A DNA stretch of 64,000 nt, from assembly GCF_900291015.1 (NCBI RefSeq), contig NZ_OLKL01000022.1, positions 62,001 through 126,000 of the forward strand, written 5' to 3'. Shown piece by piece: positions 1 to 9,303 of this stretch. Position 1 is the stretch's first letter; each line of letters begins with the position of its first letter. The DNA is from Pseudomonas persica (GTDB lineage: Bacteria; Pseudomonadota; Gammaproteobacteria; Pseudomonadales; Pseudomonadaceae). Under the pieces are notes generated by a model. The model had not been told where the DNA came from. It searched no databases and saw only the letters and a program-made list of their open reading frames with translations. The translations under genes and the position numbers were made by a program.

Positions 1-13
1 ACATTGTGTTAAG

Positions 14-104
14 CCCCAATCGCCGGCAAGCCGGCTCCCACGGGTACGTCACAAGCCTTCAGGGTAGTGATATTCCTGTGGGAGCCGGCTTGCCGGCGAT
101 TGGG
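14..104. repeat. Inverted REP pair (CGGCTTGCCGG class)
   Basis: Two copies of a hairpin-forming unit, each an arm of the type CCGGCAAGCCGG flanked by CTCCCAC, face each other across about 25 bases. This is the usual paired REP (BIME) layout of the P. putida group. It lies just beyond the stop codon of the minus-strand ligase gene and may help end its transcript. Confidence 0.85.
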
Positions 105-114
105 CCTTGAAGGG

Positions 115-1095
115 TCAGCGCGGATGCACGTGCCCGAACAACCCTTGCGATACCCGCACGCGCTGTTCGGCATCCTCGCTAATGCCATCCTTGGCCAGCG
201 CTTCGATGTGCGCTTCGATGGCGTGGGTGCGCTGGGTCAGGCCGCAGTCGTTGGCGATCTGGATGTTCAAGCCCGGGCGGGCGTTGAGTTCCAGAATCAG
301 CGGCCCCTTGTCCTGGTCCAGCACCATGTCGACACCGATGTAGCCCAGGCCGCACAGCTCGTAACAGCCGGCGGCCAGCTTCATGAAGCCGTCCCAGTTC
401 GGCAGTTGCACGCCATCCACCGCGTTGGTGGTGTCCGGGTGCTTGCTGATGATGTTGTTCAGCCAGGTGCCGCGCAGGGTCACGCCGGTGGCCAGGTCGA
501 CACCCACGCCGATGGCACCCTGGTGCAGGTTGGCCTTGCCGCCCGACTGACGGGTCGGCAGACGCAGCATGGCCATCACCGGGTAGCCCATCAGCACGAT
601 GATGCGGATGTCCGGCACGCCTTCGTAGCTGATGCTCTTGAAGATCTGGTCGGGGGTGACCCGGTACTCGATCAGCGCGCGGTCGCGGTGGCCGCCCAGC
701 GAGTACAGGCCGGTGAGGATGCTTGAGATCTGGTGCTCGATTTCCTCGTGGCTGATGATCTTGCCCGACACCGTGCGGTAGCGGTCCTCGAAGCGGTCGG
801 CGATCACCAGGATGCCGTCACCGCCGGCGCCTTGCGCCGGCTTGATGACGAAATCGCTGCGCCCGCCGATGATCTGGTGAAGCTTCTCGATCTCTTTTTC
901 GGTCTCGATGATGCCGTACATTTCCGGCACATGGATGCCGGCCGCCAGGGCGCGCTCCTTGGTAATGATCTTGTCGTCGACGATCGGGTACAGGTGGCGC
1001 TTGTTGTACTTCAACACGTAGTCCGCGTTGCGCCGGTTGATACCCATGATGCCCCGGGCCTCCAGGGCTTTCCATGTCTTGATCAGGCCAAACAT
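115..1095 (-). CDS. RimK-like ATP-grasp (alpha-L-glutamate ligase-like) protein
   Basis: A 326-residue protein of the alpha-L-glutamate ligase-like family. The ATP-grasp core is visible: a nucleotide-binding stretch near residues 100-120 (VIKPAQGAGGDGILV) and a metal/ATP-binding end (GVDMVLDQDKGPLILELNARPG). RimK relatives add amino acids, often glutamate, to a carboxyl group; the acceptor here is unknown. Its start codon overlaps the stop of the transglutaminase-like gene upstream, and a retropepsin-like gene comes first, so the three are probably one operon acting on or near the cell envelope. The family is clear; the substrate is not. Confidence 0.85.
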   Translation of the reverse strand: MFGLIKTWKALEARGIMGINRRNADYVLKYNKRHLYPIVDDKIITKERALAAGIHVPEMYGIIETEKEIEKLHQIIGGRSDFVIKPAQGAGGDGILVIADRFEDRYRTVSGKIISHEEIEHQISSILTGLYSLGGHRDRALIEYRVTPDQIFKSISYEGVPDIRIIVLMGYPVMAMLRLPTRQSGGKANLHQGAIGVGVDLATGVTLRGTWLNNIISKHPDTTNAVDGVQLPNWDGFMKLAAGCYELCGLGYIGVDMVLDQDKGPLILELNARPGLNIQIANDCGLTQRTHAIEAHIEALAKDGISEDAEQRVRVSQGLFGHVHPR

Positions 1096-2630
1096 CAGGC
1101 GTCAGCCTTCTTCAGGAATGCCTTGAAGCGCACGAGCTCGGTCAGGCGGTAGCCACGGTAGCGGCCCATCGCCAGCATGAAGCCTACCAGGATCAGCAGC
1201 ACGGCAGGGAAGGTGAACACGAAGTAAACCAGCTCCGGCACCATCATCAACAGGTGCGCCAGGGAGGCGGCGAACAGGGTGCCGATGGCCACTTTCATGG
1301 CATGGCCGCCGCCACGCTCTTCCCAGGTGATGGACAGGCGCTCGATGGTCATGGTCAGGATCACCATCGGGAACAGCGCTACCGACAGCCCGCGCTCCAG
1401 GCCCAGCTTGTGGCTGAACAGGCTGATGGCTGCGATCAGCACCACGACGAAGGTCAGTACCACCGACAGGCGTGGCAGCATCTGCAGCTTCAGGTGTTCA
1501 AGGTACGAGCGCAGCGACAGGCCCAGGGCGGTGATTACCGTGAACAGCACGATACCGAAGCCCAGCTGGGTCTCGCGGAAGGCCAGGGCGATCAGCACCG
1601 GGGTGAAGGTACCCAGGGTCTGCAGGCCGACCAGGTTGCGCAGCACCAGGATCACCAGCACGCCGATCGGGATCATCACCATGATCATGAAGGTTTGCTG
1701 GGTCTGCAGCGGCAGGCCGTACAGCGAATATTCGAGGAAGTCGGCGTCGGTATTCTCGTCGGTCAGCTTGGCCAGGCGGATGGCGTTCATCTCGCTGTTG
1801 TTCATGCTGAAGGTAACGTTGGCCTTCTTGCCGCCATCGACGGTGATCAGGTTGTCGTCACCGGTCCACCACAGCAGGCGATCGCTGGGCAGGCCCTGCT
1901 CGCCGGTGTCCGGGTTGAAGTACAACCAGTCGCTACCGTTGAAGCTGCGCAGCCACAGTTCCGGGGTTTGCGGGGTGTCGGCCACCAGGCGGATGGTGTG
2001 CACCTTCTCCATCGGTACGTGGGCGATCGACAGCAGCAGGTCGATCACCTGGGCCTTCTTCATGGCCGTGGTGTCGCCGGCCAGCAACAGCTTGACGTTG
2101 TCGTCGTTGAGGTTGTTGACCCGCTTGATGGTCTCGCTGACGAAGGTCTCGACGTCGGCCGAGTGCTGGCGGATCGGCGCCATCAGGGCCTCGGCGGCGA
2201 TCTTCTCGGGGCCTTCCACTGCCAGGCTGTCACGGAAGGTCGGGCCTTTGACCGTGGTCTTTTCTTTGCTGTAGCGCTTGGTCAGCACCAGACGGTAGTA
2301 GAGGGTCTGGTTACCGCTGGCGCGGCGGGCCGACCAGGTGACCTTGCGGTTGCCGTCGGCACGGTTGACGCTCACCCCGTAGTTGTTGGAGATGAAGCTC
2401 TCGTTGAGGCTGACGTAGTCGCGGTTCAGTGGGGGCACGAACATCTGCACCTTGACCGGGTCCTTGGTGCTGGCCACGAACTCGACCTTGGCGTCGATGT
2501 TCCACAGGTCGTCGGTTTCATCCTCGGTTACCGGGATGCCGAGTACGAAGATCTGATAAGCCGTGACCGCCACGCCCAACAGCACCAGCACGGTGATCAG
2601 GACTTTCAGATGGAGGGTAAGAGAGCGCAT
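1095..2630 (-). CDS. Inactive transglutaminase-fold / 7TM membrane protein
   Basis: A 511-residue inner-membrane protein. One N-terminal membrane segment (residues about 7-28, LKVLITVLVLLGVAV) leads into a large periplasmic part with a transglutaminase-like region, followed from about residue 310 by a run of hydrophobic helices (for example IPIGVLVILVLRNLVGL and FVVVLIAAISLF). This is the UUP1/7TM arrangement of proteins annotated in Pseudomonas as inactive transglutaminase family. It sits between the retropepsin-like gene (5-base gap) and the ATP-grasp ligase (overlap). I infer that it delivers or holds the substrate of the ligase across the inner membrane; this is not shown by the sequence. 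Confidence 0.82.
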   Translation of the reverse strand: MRSLTLHLKVLITVLVLLGVAVTAYQIFVLGIPVTEDETDDLWNIDAKVEFVASTKDPVKVQMFVPPLNRDYVSLNESFISNNYGVSVNRADGNRKVTWSARRASGNQTLYYRLVLTKRYSKEKTTVKGPTFRDSLAVEGPEKIAAEALMAPIRQHSADVETFVSETIKRVNNLNDDNVKLLLAGDTTAMKKAQVIDLLLSIAHVPMEKVHTIRLVADTPQTPELWLRSFNGSDWLYFNPDTGEQGLPSDRLLWWTGDDNLITVDGGKKANVTFSMNNSEMNAIRLAKLTDENTDADFLEYSLYGLPLQTQQTFMIMVMIPIGVLVILVLRNLVGLQTLGTFTPVLIALAFRETQLGFGIVLFTVITALGLSLRSYLEHLKLQMLPRLSVVLTFVVVLIAAISLFSHKLGLERGLSVALFPMVILTMTIERLSITWEERGGGHAMKVAIGTLFAASLAHLLMMVPELVYFVFTFPAVLLILVGFMLAMGRYRGYRLTELVRFKAFLKKADA

Positions 2631-2635
2631 CGGGA

Positions 2636-3172
2636 TTACTCTGCTTTGGGAGCGTCGGTGGCACAGGCAGGTTTGCCGGCCGCATATTTAAGGCTTGGGT
2701 CGACCAGCGCGTCGAAGTGCTTGAGCGCCTCGGAACCGATCAGCAGCGGGAACTGGAAGGCGCTGCGGTCGGTGAGGTTGACTTCGATGGTGCGCAGGGC
2801 CTGGCCCATGCAGATTTCAAGTTCGATGACCGGGCGTGCGGTGTAGGCCTTGCCCGATTCGGCATCATAGTCGCCGGCCCGGCGCTTGATCTTGCTTACG
2901 CGTGCCAGCGGGCGTTCGATGGGGTGCGAATGGGCGGCGTCGATCGCCAGGTAGAAGCGCACCCAGCTTTCGCCGTTGCGCTTGAAGCGCTTGATGTCGC
3001 GGGCGCTGAGCGACGCGGTCTTGGCACCGGTGTCGAGTTTGGCGGCCACTTCCAGGTTCAGGTCGCCCAGGCGTGCATATTCGTTGAGACCGTACACGGT
3101 CTTGCCCGCGGCCTGGCCAAGGGCCGGCAGCAGGGTGAGGCAGAGCAGCAATGGAACGGGTGTAAGTCTCAT
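2636..3172 (-). CDS. Retropepsin-like protein (RimB/DUF785, 'ATP-dependent zinc protease' family), secreted
   Basis: A 178-residue protein when started at the ATG at 3172, which has AGGA five bases upstream and gives a clean signal peptide (PLLLCLTLLPALGQA, cleavage near residue 22). The open frame extends 36 codons further upstream but without signal-peptide logic. The motif KLDTGAKTASLSA near residue 45 holds the DTG-type aspartate (Asp47) of the retropepsin fold found in RimB/DUF785 proteins. First gene of the cluster with the 7TM transglutaminase-like and RimK-like genes. Family members are thought to cut or process the product of the linked ligase; the target here is unknown. Confidence 0.82.
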   Translation of the reverse strand: MRLTPVPLLLCLTLLPALGQAAGKTVYGLNEYARLGDLNLEVAAKLDTGAKTASLSARDIKRFKRNGESWVRFYLAIDAAHSHPIERPLARVSKIKRRAGDYDAESGKAYTARPVIELEICMGQALRTIEVNLTDRSAFQFPLLIGSEALKHFDALVDPSLKYAAGKPACATDAPKAE

Positions 3173-3416
3173 ATTCCTGGCGCGATGCAGTGCAAGGTTC
3201 GGGGCTATTTTCAGAGCCATGTTCAGAGCCGTGTTCAGGGCAAGGCGACTGGCAGCGACTGCGCAAGCTTCCTCGTTCATCTGTCAACAGCATGAATGGA
3301 TGACAGACAGGCTATCCATACTCCAACGGAGGCGCGGCATTCTATCACGCCGACGTCTTGACGCCAGCGGTGCGCGATCTGACAGCGGCGGGCCGACGTT
3401 AGTTCGCTCTTAGACG

Positions 3417-3503
3417 ATTGTCGACAATATTCATTTTGTCTTTGACTGCTGCGGTCGAATTAGCTAATTTCTGGCAAAGAGATTTGCTAGGTGTCGACAA
3501 TAT
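3417..3503. promoter_or_regulatory. Candidate GntR operators upstream of the prp operon
   Basis: The 12-base perfect palindrome ATTGTCGACAAT occupies 3417-3428, and its core recurs as TGTCGACAATAT at 3492-3503, immediately against the regulator's start codon. The shape matches the FadR-subfamily GntR consensus (t.GT..AC.a). I infer autoregulation by the adjacent GntR protein: one site near the promoter and one over the translation start. Confidence 0.55.
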
Positions 3504-4218
3504 GCAGGAAGTATCCACCCTGGGCCCAGCGCTGGCAGACGAAACGGAAACCTTGTCCGAAAACGTCTTCCGGCGCATCCAGGCGGCCATCGTCAAAGGT
3601 GATATCGCCCCCGGCAGCAAGATCTCCGAGCCGGAGCTGGCACGCACCTATGGCATCAGCCGCGGGCCGCTGCGCGAGGCTATCCACCGCCTCGAAGGCC
3701 AGCGCCTGCTGGTGCGCGTGCCGCATGTGGGGGCGCGGGTGGTGTCGCTCAACCACGCCGAACTGATCGAACTGTACGAAATTCGCGAATCGCTGGAAGG
3801 CATGGCCTGCCGCCTGGCTGCCGAGCGCATGAGCCAGGCCGACATCGACGAACTGCGCCGGGTGCTCGACACCCACGAGCGCGATGCCGCATTCCAGGCC
3901 GGCCAGGGCTATTACCAGCAGGAAGGCGACTACGACTTCCATTACCGGATCATCCAGGGCAGCGGCAACCAGACCCTGGTCAAGATGCTCTGCGGCGAGC
4001 TGTACCAGCTGGTGCGCATGTACCGCATCCAGTTCTCGGCCACGCCCAACCGGCCACGCCAGGCTTTTGCCGAACACCACCGTATTCTCGACGCCATCGC
4101 CGACCGTGACGGCGAGCTGGCCGAACTCCTGATGCGCCGCCACATCGGCGCGTCCAAGCGCAATATCGAGCGTCACTACCTGGACGCCCACAACAACAGC
4201 CCACGAGGTGAGAAATGA
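3502..4218 (+). CDS. GntR-family (FadR/VanR type) regulator of the 2-methylcitrate operon
   Basis: A 238-residue regulator from the ATG at 3502; the open frame begins earlier, but the earlier part overlaps the proposed operators and looks non-coding. The N-terminal winged helix (residues about 17-85: [28 protein letters not shown]) is followed by an all-helical FCD effector domain with typical metal-ligand histidines ([34 protein letters not shown]). Its stop overlaps the prpB start (ATGA), so it is co-transcribed with prpB. The context makes it the likely repressor of propionate catabolism, probably responding to a methylcitrate-cycle intermediate. Confidence 0.9.
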   Translation: MQEVSTLGPALADETETLSENVFRRIQAAIVKGDIAPGSKISEPELARTYGISRGPLREAIHRLEGQRLLVRVPHVGARVVSLNHAELIELYEIRESLEGMACRLAAERMSQADIDELRRVLDTHERDAAFQAGQGYYQQEGDYDFHYRIIQGSGNQTLVKMLCGELYQLVRMYRIQFSATPNRPRQAFAEHHRILDAIADRDGELAELLMRRHIGASKRNIERHYLDAHNNSPRGEK

Positions 4219-5105
4219 CTGTGAAGAGCACCCCCGGTCAGCGTTTCCGCGACGCCGTTGCCGCTGAACATCCGCTGCAGGTGGTTGGCGCCATCAACGC
4301 CAACCATGCCCTGCTGGCCAAGCGCGCCGGCTTCAAGGCCATCTACCTGTCCGGTGGCGGCGTCGCCGCAGGTTCCCTGGGCCTGCCGGATCTGGGCATC
4401 AGCGGCCTGGACGACGTACTCACCGACGTGCGCCGCATCACCGACGTGTGCGACCTGCCGCTGCTGGTGGATGTCGACACCGGTTTCGGTGCCTCGGCCT
4501 TCAACGTCGCCCGTACCGTACGCTCGATGAGCAAGTTCGGCGCTGCCGCGATCCATATCGAGGATCAGGTTGGCGCCAAGCGCTGCGGCCACCGTCCGAA
4601 CAAGGAAATCGTCAGCCAGCAGGAAATGGTCGACCGTATCAAGGCCGCAGTCGATGCCCGTACCGATGACAGCTTCGTGATCATGGCGCGTACCGACGCC
4701 CTCGCCGTCGAGGGCCTGAATGCTGCGCTGGATCGCGCCGCCGCCTGCGTCGAGGCCGGTGCCGACATGATCTTCCCGGAAGCCATCACTGAACTGCAGA
4801 TGTACAAGACCTTCGCCGACCGGGTGCAGGCACCGATCCTGGCCAACATCACCGAGTTCGGCGCCACGCCGTTGTACACCACCGAAGAGCTGGCCTCGGT
4901 CGACGTGTCGCTGGTGCTGTACCCGCTGTCGGCGTTCCGTGCCATGAACAAGGCGGCCGAGAACGTGTACACCGCGCTGCGCCGCGACGGCACGCAGAAG
5001 AACGTGATCGACACCATGCAGACCCGCATGGAGCTTTACGATGCCATCGGCTATCACGCCTTCGAGCAGAGCCTCGATGCGTTGTTTGCCCAGAAGAAGG
5101 GCTGA
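4215..5105 (+). CDS. prpB: Methylisocitrate lyase
   Basis: A 296-residue isocitrate-lyase superfamily enzyme that splits 2-methylisocitrate into pyruvate and succinate, the last step of the 2-methylcitrate cycle. The active-site loop KRCGH contains the catalytic Cys124, and DVDTGFG (residues 86-92) carries metal-binding aspartates. The length is standard. Translation is coupled to the GntR gene through a 4-base overlap. It is followed by an inverted REP pair before prpC. Confidence 0.97.
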   Translation: MTVKSTPGQRFRDAVAAEHPLQVVGAINANHALLAKRAGFKAIYLSGGGVAAGSLGLPDLGISGLDDVLTDVRRITDVCDLPLLVDVDTGFGASAFNVARTVRSMSKFGAAAIHIEDQVGAKRCGHRPNKEIVSQQEMVDRIKAAVDARTDDSFVIMARTDALAVEGLNAALDRAAACVEAGADMIFPEAITELQMYKTFADRVQAPILANITEFGATPLYTTEELASVDVSLVLYPLSAFRAMNKAAENVYTALRRDGTQKNVIDTMQTRMELYDAIGYHAFEQSLDALFAQKKG

Positions 5106-5130
5106 AGGTCAAAGAATTGCGTTGGAGCGG

Positions 5131-5229
5131 CTGGCCCCTTCGCGGGTGAACCCGCTCCCACAAGTACGGCGTGATATTCGATGCCTTTGGAACCCTGTAG
5201 GAGCGGGTTTACCCGCGAAGGGGCCGGCT
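5131..5229. repeat. Inverted REP pair in the prpB-prpC gap
   Basis: Two facing REP units (CGCGGGTGAACCCG and CGGGTTTACCCGCG with GGCCCC outer arms) fill most of the prpB-prpC gap. Inside an operon such structures can stabilise the upstream message or damp read-through. Confidence 0.85.
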
Positions 5230-5284
5230 CAGGTTTCAACGATTAGCCAGACTTCCAAAACAAGTTCAAGAAAGGAGAAACACC

Positions 5285-6412
5285 ATGGCCGAAGCAAAAG
5301 TACTCAGTGGCGCAGGCCTGCGCGGCCAGGTGGCCGGCCAGACCGCGCTGTCGACTGTGGGCCAGGCCGGTGCCGGGCTGACCTACCGTGGTTACGACGT
5401 GCGTGACCTGGCCGCCGGTGCCGAGTTCGAAGAAGTCGCCTACCTGCTGCTGTACGGCGAGCTGCCGAGTAAGGCCGAGCTGGCCGACTACAAGCGCAAG
5501 CTCAAGGGCCTGCGTGACCTGCCGCAAGCCCTGAAGGAAGTGCTCGAGCGCATCCCGCGCGATGCCCACCCGATGGACGTGATGCGCACGGGCTGCTCGG
5601 TGCTGGGTACCCTGGAGCCCGAACTGACCTTCGAAGCCCAGCGCGAGAAGACCGACCGCCTGCTGGCGCTGTTCCCGGCGGTGATGTGCTACTGGTACCG
5701 CTTCACTCACGACCGCGTGCGCATTGACTGCACCAGTGACGAAGACACCCTCGGTGGCCACTTCCTGCACCTGCTGCACGGCAAGAAACCGAGCGCGCTG
5801 CACGTCAAGGTCATGAACGTGTCGCTGATCCTCTACGCCGAGCACGAGTTCAACGCCTCGACCTTCACCGCCCGCGTCTGTGCCTCGACCCTGTCCGACC
5901 TGTACTCCTGTGTTACCGCCGCCATCGGTTCGCTGCGCGGCCCGCTGCACGGTGGTGCCAACGAGGCAGCGATGGAACTGATCGAGCGCTTCCAGAGCCC
6001 GCAGGAAGCCACTGCCGAGCTGCTGCGCATGCTCGAGCGCAAGGACAAGATCATGGGCTTTGGCCATGCCATCTACAAAGAGTCCGACCCACGTAATGAG
6101 GTGATCAAGGGCTGGTCGAAGCAGCTGGCTGACGAAGTGGGTGACAAGGTGCTGTACCCGGTTTCCGAGGCCATCGACAAGACCATGTGGGAGCAGAAAC
6201 GCCTGTTCCCGAACGCCGACTTCTACCATGCCTCGGCGTACCACTTCATGGGCATCCCGACCAAGCTGTTCACCCCGATCTTCGTCTGCTCGCGCCTGAC
6301 CGGCTGGGCGGCGCACGTCTTCGAGCAGCGCGCCAACAACCGCATCATCCGCCCGAGCGCCGAGTATGTCGGTGTCGAGCAGCGCCAGTTCGTGCCGATC
6401 GAACAGCGCTGA
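5285..6412 (+). CDS. prpC: 2-methylcitrate synthase
   Basis: A 375-residue citrate-synthase family enzyme that condenses propionyl-CoA with oxaloacetate to 2-methylcitrate. The conserved histidine motifs GPLHGGANE (about residue 219) and GFGHAIYK (about residue 258) and the C-terminal catalytic region ADFYHASAYHFMG are present. The start at 5285 is backed by a strong AGGAG eight to nine bases upstream. Its place between prpB and acnD separates it from housekeeping gltA, which lies elsewhere in such genomes. Confidence 0.97.
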   Translation: MAEAKVLSGAGLRGQVAGQTALSTVGQAGAGLTYRGYDVRDLAAGAEFEEVAYLLLYGELPSKAELADYKRKLKGLRDLPQALKEVLERIPRDAHPMDVMRTGCSVLGTLEPELTFEAQREKTDRLLALFPAVMCYWYRFTHDRVRIDCTSDEDTLGGHFLHLLHGKKPSALHVKVMNVSLILYAEHEFNASTFTARVCASTLSDLYSCVTAAIGSLRGPLHGGANEAAMELIERFQSPQEATAELLRMLERKDKIMGFGHAIYKESDPRNEVIKGWSKQLADEVGDKVLYPVSEAIDKTMWEQKRLFPNADFYHASAYHFMGIPTKLFTPIFVCSRLTGWAAHVFEQRANNRIIRPSAEYVGVEQRQFVPIEQR

Positions 6413-6440
6413 GTCATAGATCGCTGGGGCTGCTGCGCAG

Positions 6441-6515
6441 CCCTTTCGCGACACAAGGCCGCTCCCACAGGGACGGCGCAGTACCTGTGGGAGCGGCCTT
6501 GTGTCGCGAAAGGGG
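6441..6515. repeat. Inverted REP pair (CGCGACACAAGG class) after prpC
   Basis: Two facing units with arms CCCTTTCGCGACACAAGGCCGC and its complement, each ending in CTCCCACAG or CTGTGGGAG. This is a different sequence class from the CGGGTTTACCCG units. A short GGGCGCGTAGCGCCC hairpin follows at once. Confidence 0.85.
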
Positions 6516-6581
6516 CGCGTAGCGCCCCCGAGGCCTGAGCCGCACCTGCCCCCGAATACCGTGACCGAGCCTGATAAAGAT

Positions 6582-9170
6582 ATGAACACTGCATTCCGCA
6601 AGCACCTGCCAGGCACCGACCTGGACTACTTCGATGCCCGCGCGGCGGTCGAGGCAATCAAGCCCGGCGCCTACGATGGCCTGCCTTACACCTCTCGCGT
6701 ACTCGCCGAAAACCTGGTGCGCCGCTGCGACCCGGCCACTCTCGACGCCTCGCTGGGCCAGCTGATCGAGCGCAAGCGCGACCTCGACTTCCCGTGGTTC
6801 CCGGCGCGCGTGGTGTGCCACGACATTCTCGGCCAGACTGCGCTGGTCGACCTCGCCGGCCTGCGTGACGCCATTGCCGACAAAGGCGGCGACCCGGCCC
6901 AGGTCAACCCGGTGGTGCCGGTACAGCTGATCGTCGACCACTCGCTGGCCGTCGAGTGTGGTGGTTTCGACCCGCAGGCCTTCGAAAAGAACCGCGCCAT
7001 CGAAGACCGCCGCAACGAAGACCGTTTCCATTTCATCAACTGGACCAAGAAGGCGTTCAAGAACGTCGACGTGATCCAGCCGGGCAACGGCATCATGCAC
7101 CAGATCAACCTGGAGAAGATGTCGCCGGTGATCCACAACGACCGTGGCGTGGCCTACCCGGACACCTGCGTCGGCACCGACAGCCACACTCCGCATGTCG
7201 ACGCCCTGGGCGTGATCGCCATTGGCGTGGGTGGCCTGGAGGCCGAGAACGTGATGCTCGGCCGTGCCTCGTGGATGCGCCTGCCGGAAATCGTCGGCGT
7301 CGAGCTGACCGGCAAGCTGGCGCCGAACATCACCGCCACCGACCTGGTGCTGGCCCTGACCGAATTCCTGCGCAAGCAGAAAGTCGTCGGCGCCTACCTG
7401 GAGTTCCACGGCGAGGGTGCCCGTGCCCTGACCCTGGGCGACCGCGCCACCATCTCCAACATGGCCCCGGAGTATGGCGCTACTGCGGCGATGTTCGCCA
7501 TCGACCAGCAGACCATCGACTACCTGCGCCTGACCGGCCGCGAAGAGCAGCAGGTCAAGCTGGTGGAAACCTATGCCAAGACCACCGGCCTGTGGGCCGA
7601 CAGCCTGGGCGGCGCCGTCTACGAGCGCACCCTGGGCTTCGATCTGTCGAGCGTGGTGCGTAACATGGCCGGCCCGTCCAACCCGCATGCCCGCGTCGCT
7701 ACCAGCGACCTGGCGGCCAAAGGCATCGCCGGCAGCTGGGAAGAAGTGCCGGGGCAAATGCCTGATGGCGCGGTGATCATTGCCGCCATCACCAGTTGCA
7801 CCAACACCAGCAACCCGCGCAACGTGATTGCCGCAGGCTTGCTGGCGCGCAATGCCAACAAGCTGGGCCTGGCCCGCAAGCCGTGGGTCAAGTCGTCGCT
7901 GGCGCCTGGCTCCAAGGCCGTGCAGCTGTACCTGGAAGAGGCGGGGCTGGAGAAGGAGCTGGAGCAGCTCGGCTTTGGCATCGTCGCCTTCGCCTGCACC
8001 ACCTGCAACGGCATGTCCGGCGCCCTGGACCCGGTGATCCAGCAAGAGATCATCGACCGTGACCTGTATGCCACTGCCGTGCTGTCGGGCAACCGCAATT
8101 TCGACGGGCGTATTCACCCGTATGCCAAGCAGGCCTTCCTTGCCTCGCCGCCGCTGGTGGTGGCCTACGCCATCGCCGGTACCATCCGCTTCGACATCGA
8201 GAAGGATGTGCTGGGTGTGGTCGACGGCAAGGAAATCCGCCTCAAGGACATCTGGCCCAGCGATGAAGAGATCGACGCTGTGGTGCGTGCTGCGGTCAAG
8301 CCGGAGCAGTTCCGCAAGGTGTACATCCCGATGTTCGCCATCGAGGAAGACCGTGGGCCGAAGGTGGCGCCACTGTACGACTGGCGCCCGATGAGCACCT
8401 ACATCCGCCGCCCGCCGTACTGGGAAGGTGCCTTGGCCGGTGAGCGTACCCTGCGCGGCATGCGCCCGCTGGCAGTGCTGCCGGACAACATCACCACCGA
8501 CCACCTGTCGCCGTCCAACGCCATCATGCTCGACAGCGCTGCCGGTGAGTACCTGGCGAAGATGGGCCTGCCGGAGGAGGACTTCAACTCCTACGCTACC
8601 CACCGTGGCGACCACCTGACCGCCCAGCGCGCCACTTTCGCCAACCCCAAGCTGTTCAACGAAATGGTGCGCCAGGAAGACGGCAGCGTGAAGCAGGGCT
8701 CGCTGGCGCGTATCGAGCCGGAAGGCAAGGTCACTCGCATGTGGGAGGCGATCGAGACCTACATGGAGCGCAAGCAGCCACTGATCATCGTCGCCGGTGC
8801 CGACTACGGCCAGGGTTCGTCCCGTGACTGGGCGGCCAAGGGCGTGCGCCTGGCCGGTGTCGAGGCGATTGTCGCCGAAGGCTTCGAGCGTATTCACCGT
8901 ACCAACCTGGTGGGCATGGGCGTGCTGCCGCTGGAGTTCAAGCCGGGCACCGACCGCAAGACCCTCGGCCTGGACGGCAGCGAGACCTATGACGTGCTGG
9001 GCGCGCGTACGCCGCGGGCGACGCTGACCCTGGTGGTTACCCGCGCCAACGGCGAGCGCCTGGAAGTACCGGTGACTTGCCGCCTGGACACCGCCGAGGA
9101 AGTGTCGATCTACGAGGCCGGCGGAGTGCTGCAGCGCTTTGCCCAGGACTTCCTCGAAGCGACCGCCTAA
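6582..9170 (+). CDS. acnD: Fe/S-dependent 2-methylisocitrate dehydratase AcnD
   Basis: An 862-residue aconitase-superfamily enzyme from the ATG at 6582; the first 27 codons of the open frame run through REP sequence and are not coding. AcnD dehydrates 2-methylcitrate to an aconitate isomer that PrpF then converts. Aconitase cluster motifs are visible: PDTCVGTDSHTPHVDALGV, TSCTNTSNPRN and FACTTCNGMSG, holding the three Fe-S cysteines. The C-terminal swivel domain carries DYGQGSSRDWAAKG. The pairing of acnD with prpF marks the version of the pathway that can work without PrpD. Confidence 0.96.
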   Translation: MNTAFRKHLPGTDLDYFDARAAVEAIKPGAYDGLPYTSRVLAENLVRRCDPATLDASLGQLIERKRDLDFPWFPARVVCHDILGQTALVDLAGLRDAIADKGGDPAQVNPVVPVQLIVDHSLAVECGGFDPQAFEKNRAIEDRRNEDRFHFINWTKKAFKNVDVIQPGNGIMHQINLEKMSPVIHNDRGVAYPDTCVGTDSHTPHVDALGVIAIGVGGLEAENVMLGRASWMRLPEIVGVELTGKLAPNITATDLVLALTEFLRKQKVVGAYLEFHGEGARALTLGDRATISNMAPEYGATAAMFAIDQQTIDYLRLTGREEQQVKLVETYAKTTGLWADSLGGAVYERTLGFDLSSVVRNMAGPSNPHARVATSDLAAKGIAGSWEEVPGQMPDGAVIIAAITSCTNTSNPRNVIAAGLLARNANKLGLARKPWVKSSLAPGSKAVQLYLEEAGLEKELEQLGFGIVAFACTTCNGMSGALDPVIQQEIIDRDLYATAVLSGNRNFDGRIHPYAKQAFLASPPLVVAYAIAGTIRFDIEKDVLGVVDGKEIRLKDIWPSDEEIDAVVRAAVKPEQFRKVYIPMFAIEEDRGPKVAPLYDWRPMSTYIRRPPYWEGALAGERTLRGMRPLAVLPDNITTDHLSPSNAIMLDSAAGEYLAKMGLPEEDFNSYATHRGDHLTAQRATFANPKLFNEMVRQEDGSVKQGSLARIEPEGKVTRMWEAIETYMERKQPLIIVAGADYGQGSSRDWAAKGVRLAGVEAIVAEGFERIHRTNLVGMGVLPLEFKPGTDRKTLGLDGSETYDVLGARTPRATLTLVVTRANGERLEVPVTCRLDTAEEVSIYEAGGVLQRFAQDFLEATA

Positions 9171-9189
9171 TCAAGAGCAGCGCGGTCCT

Positions 9190-9281
9190 CTGTGGGAGCG
9201 GGTTTACCCGCGAATGCGTCAGCAGATACAACATTGTTTTCTGATCGGACGCTTTCGCGGGTGAACCCGCTCCCACAGGGG
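9190..9281. repeat. Inverted REP pair between acnD and prpF
   Basis: TGTGGGAGCGGGTTTACCCG and its inverted partner face each other across about 37 bases and end 22 bases before the prpF start, so the second hairpin lies close to the prpF ribosome binding site. Confidence 0.85.
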
Positions 9282-9303
9282 CTGCGCAAGACAGGAATTG
9301 AAC

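Noticed and set aside
6414..8897. 827-codon minus-strand open frame opposite acnD
   Set aside because: It lies wholly across an unmistakable AcnD and its translation is the low-complexity His/Gln/Val/Ala mix typical of antisense frames in GC-rich DNA.
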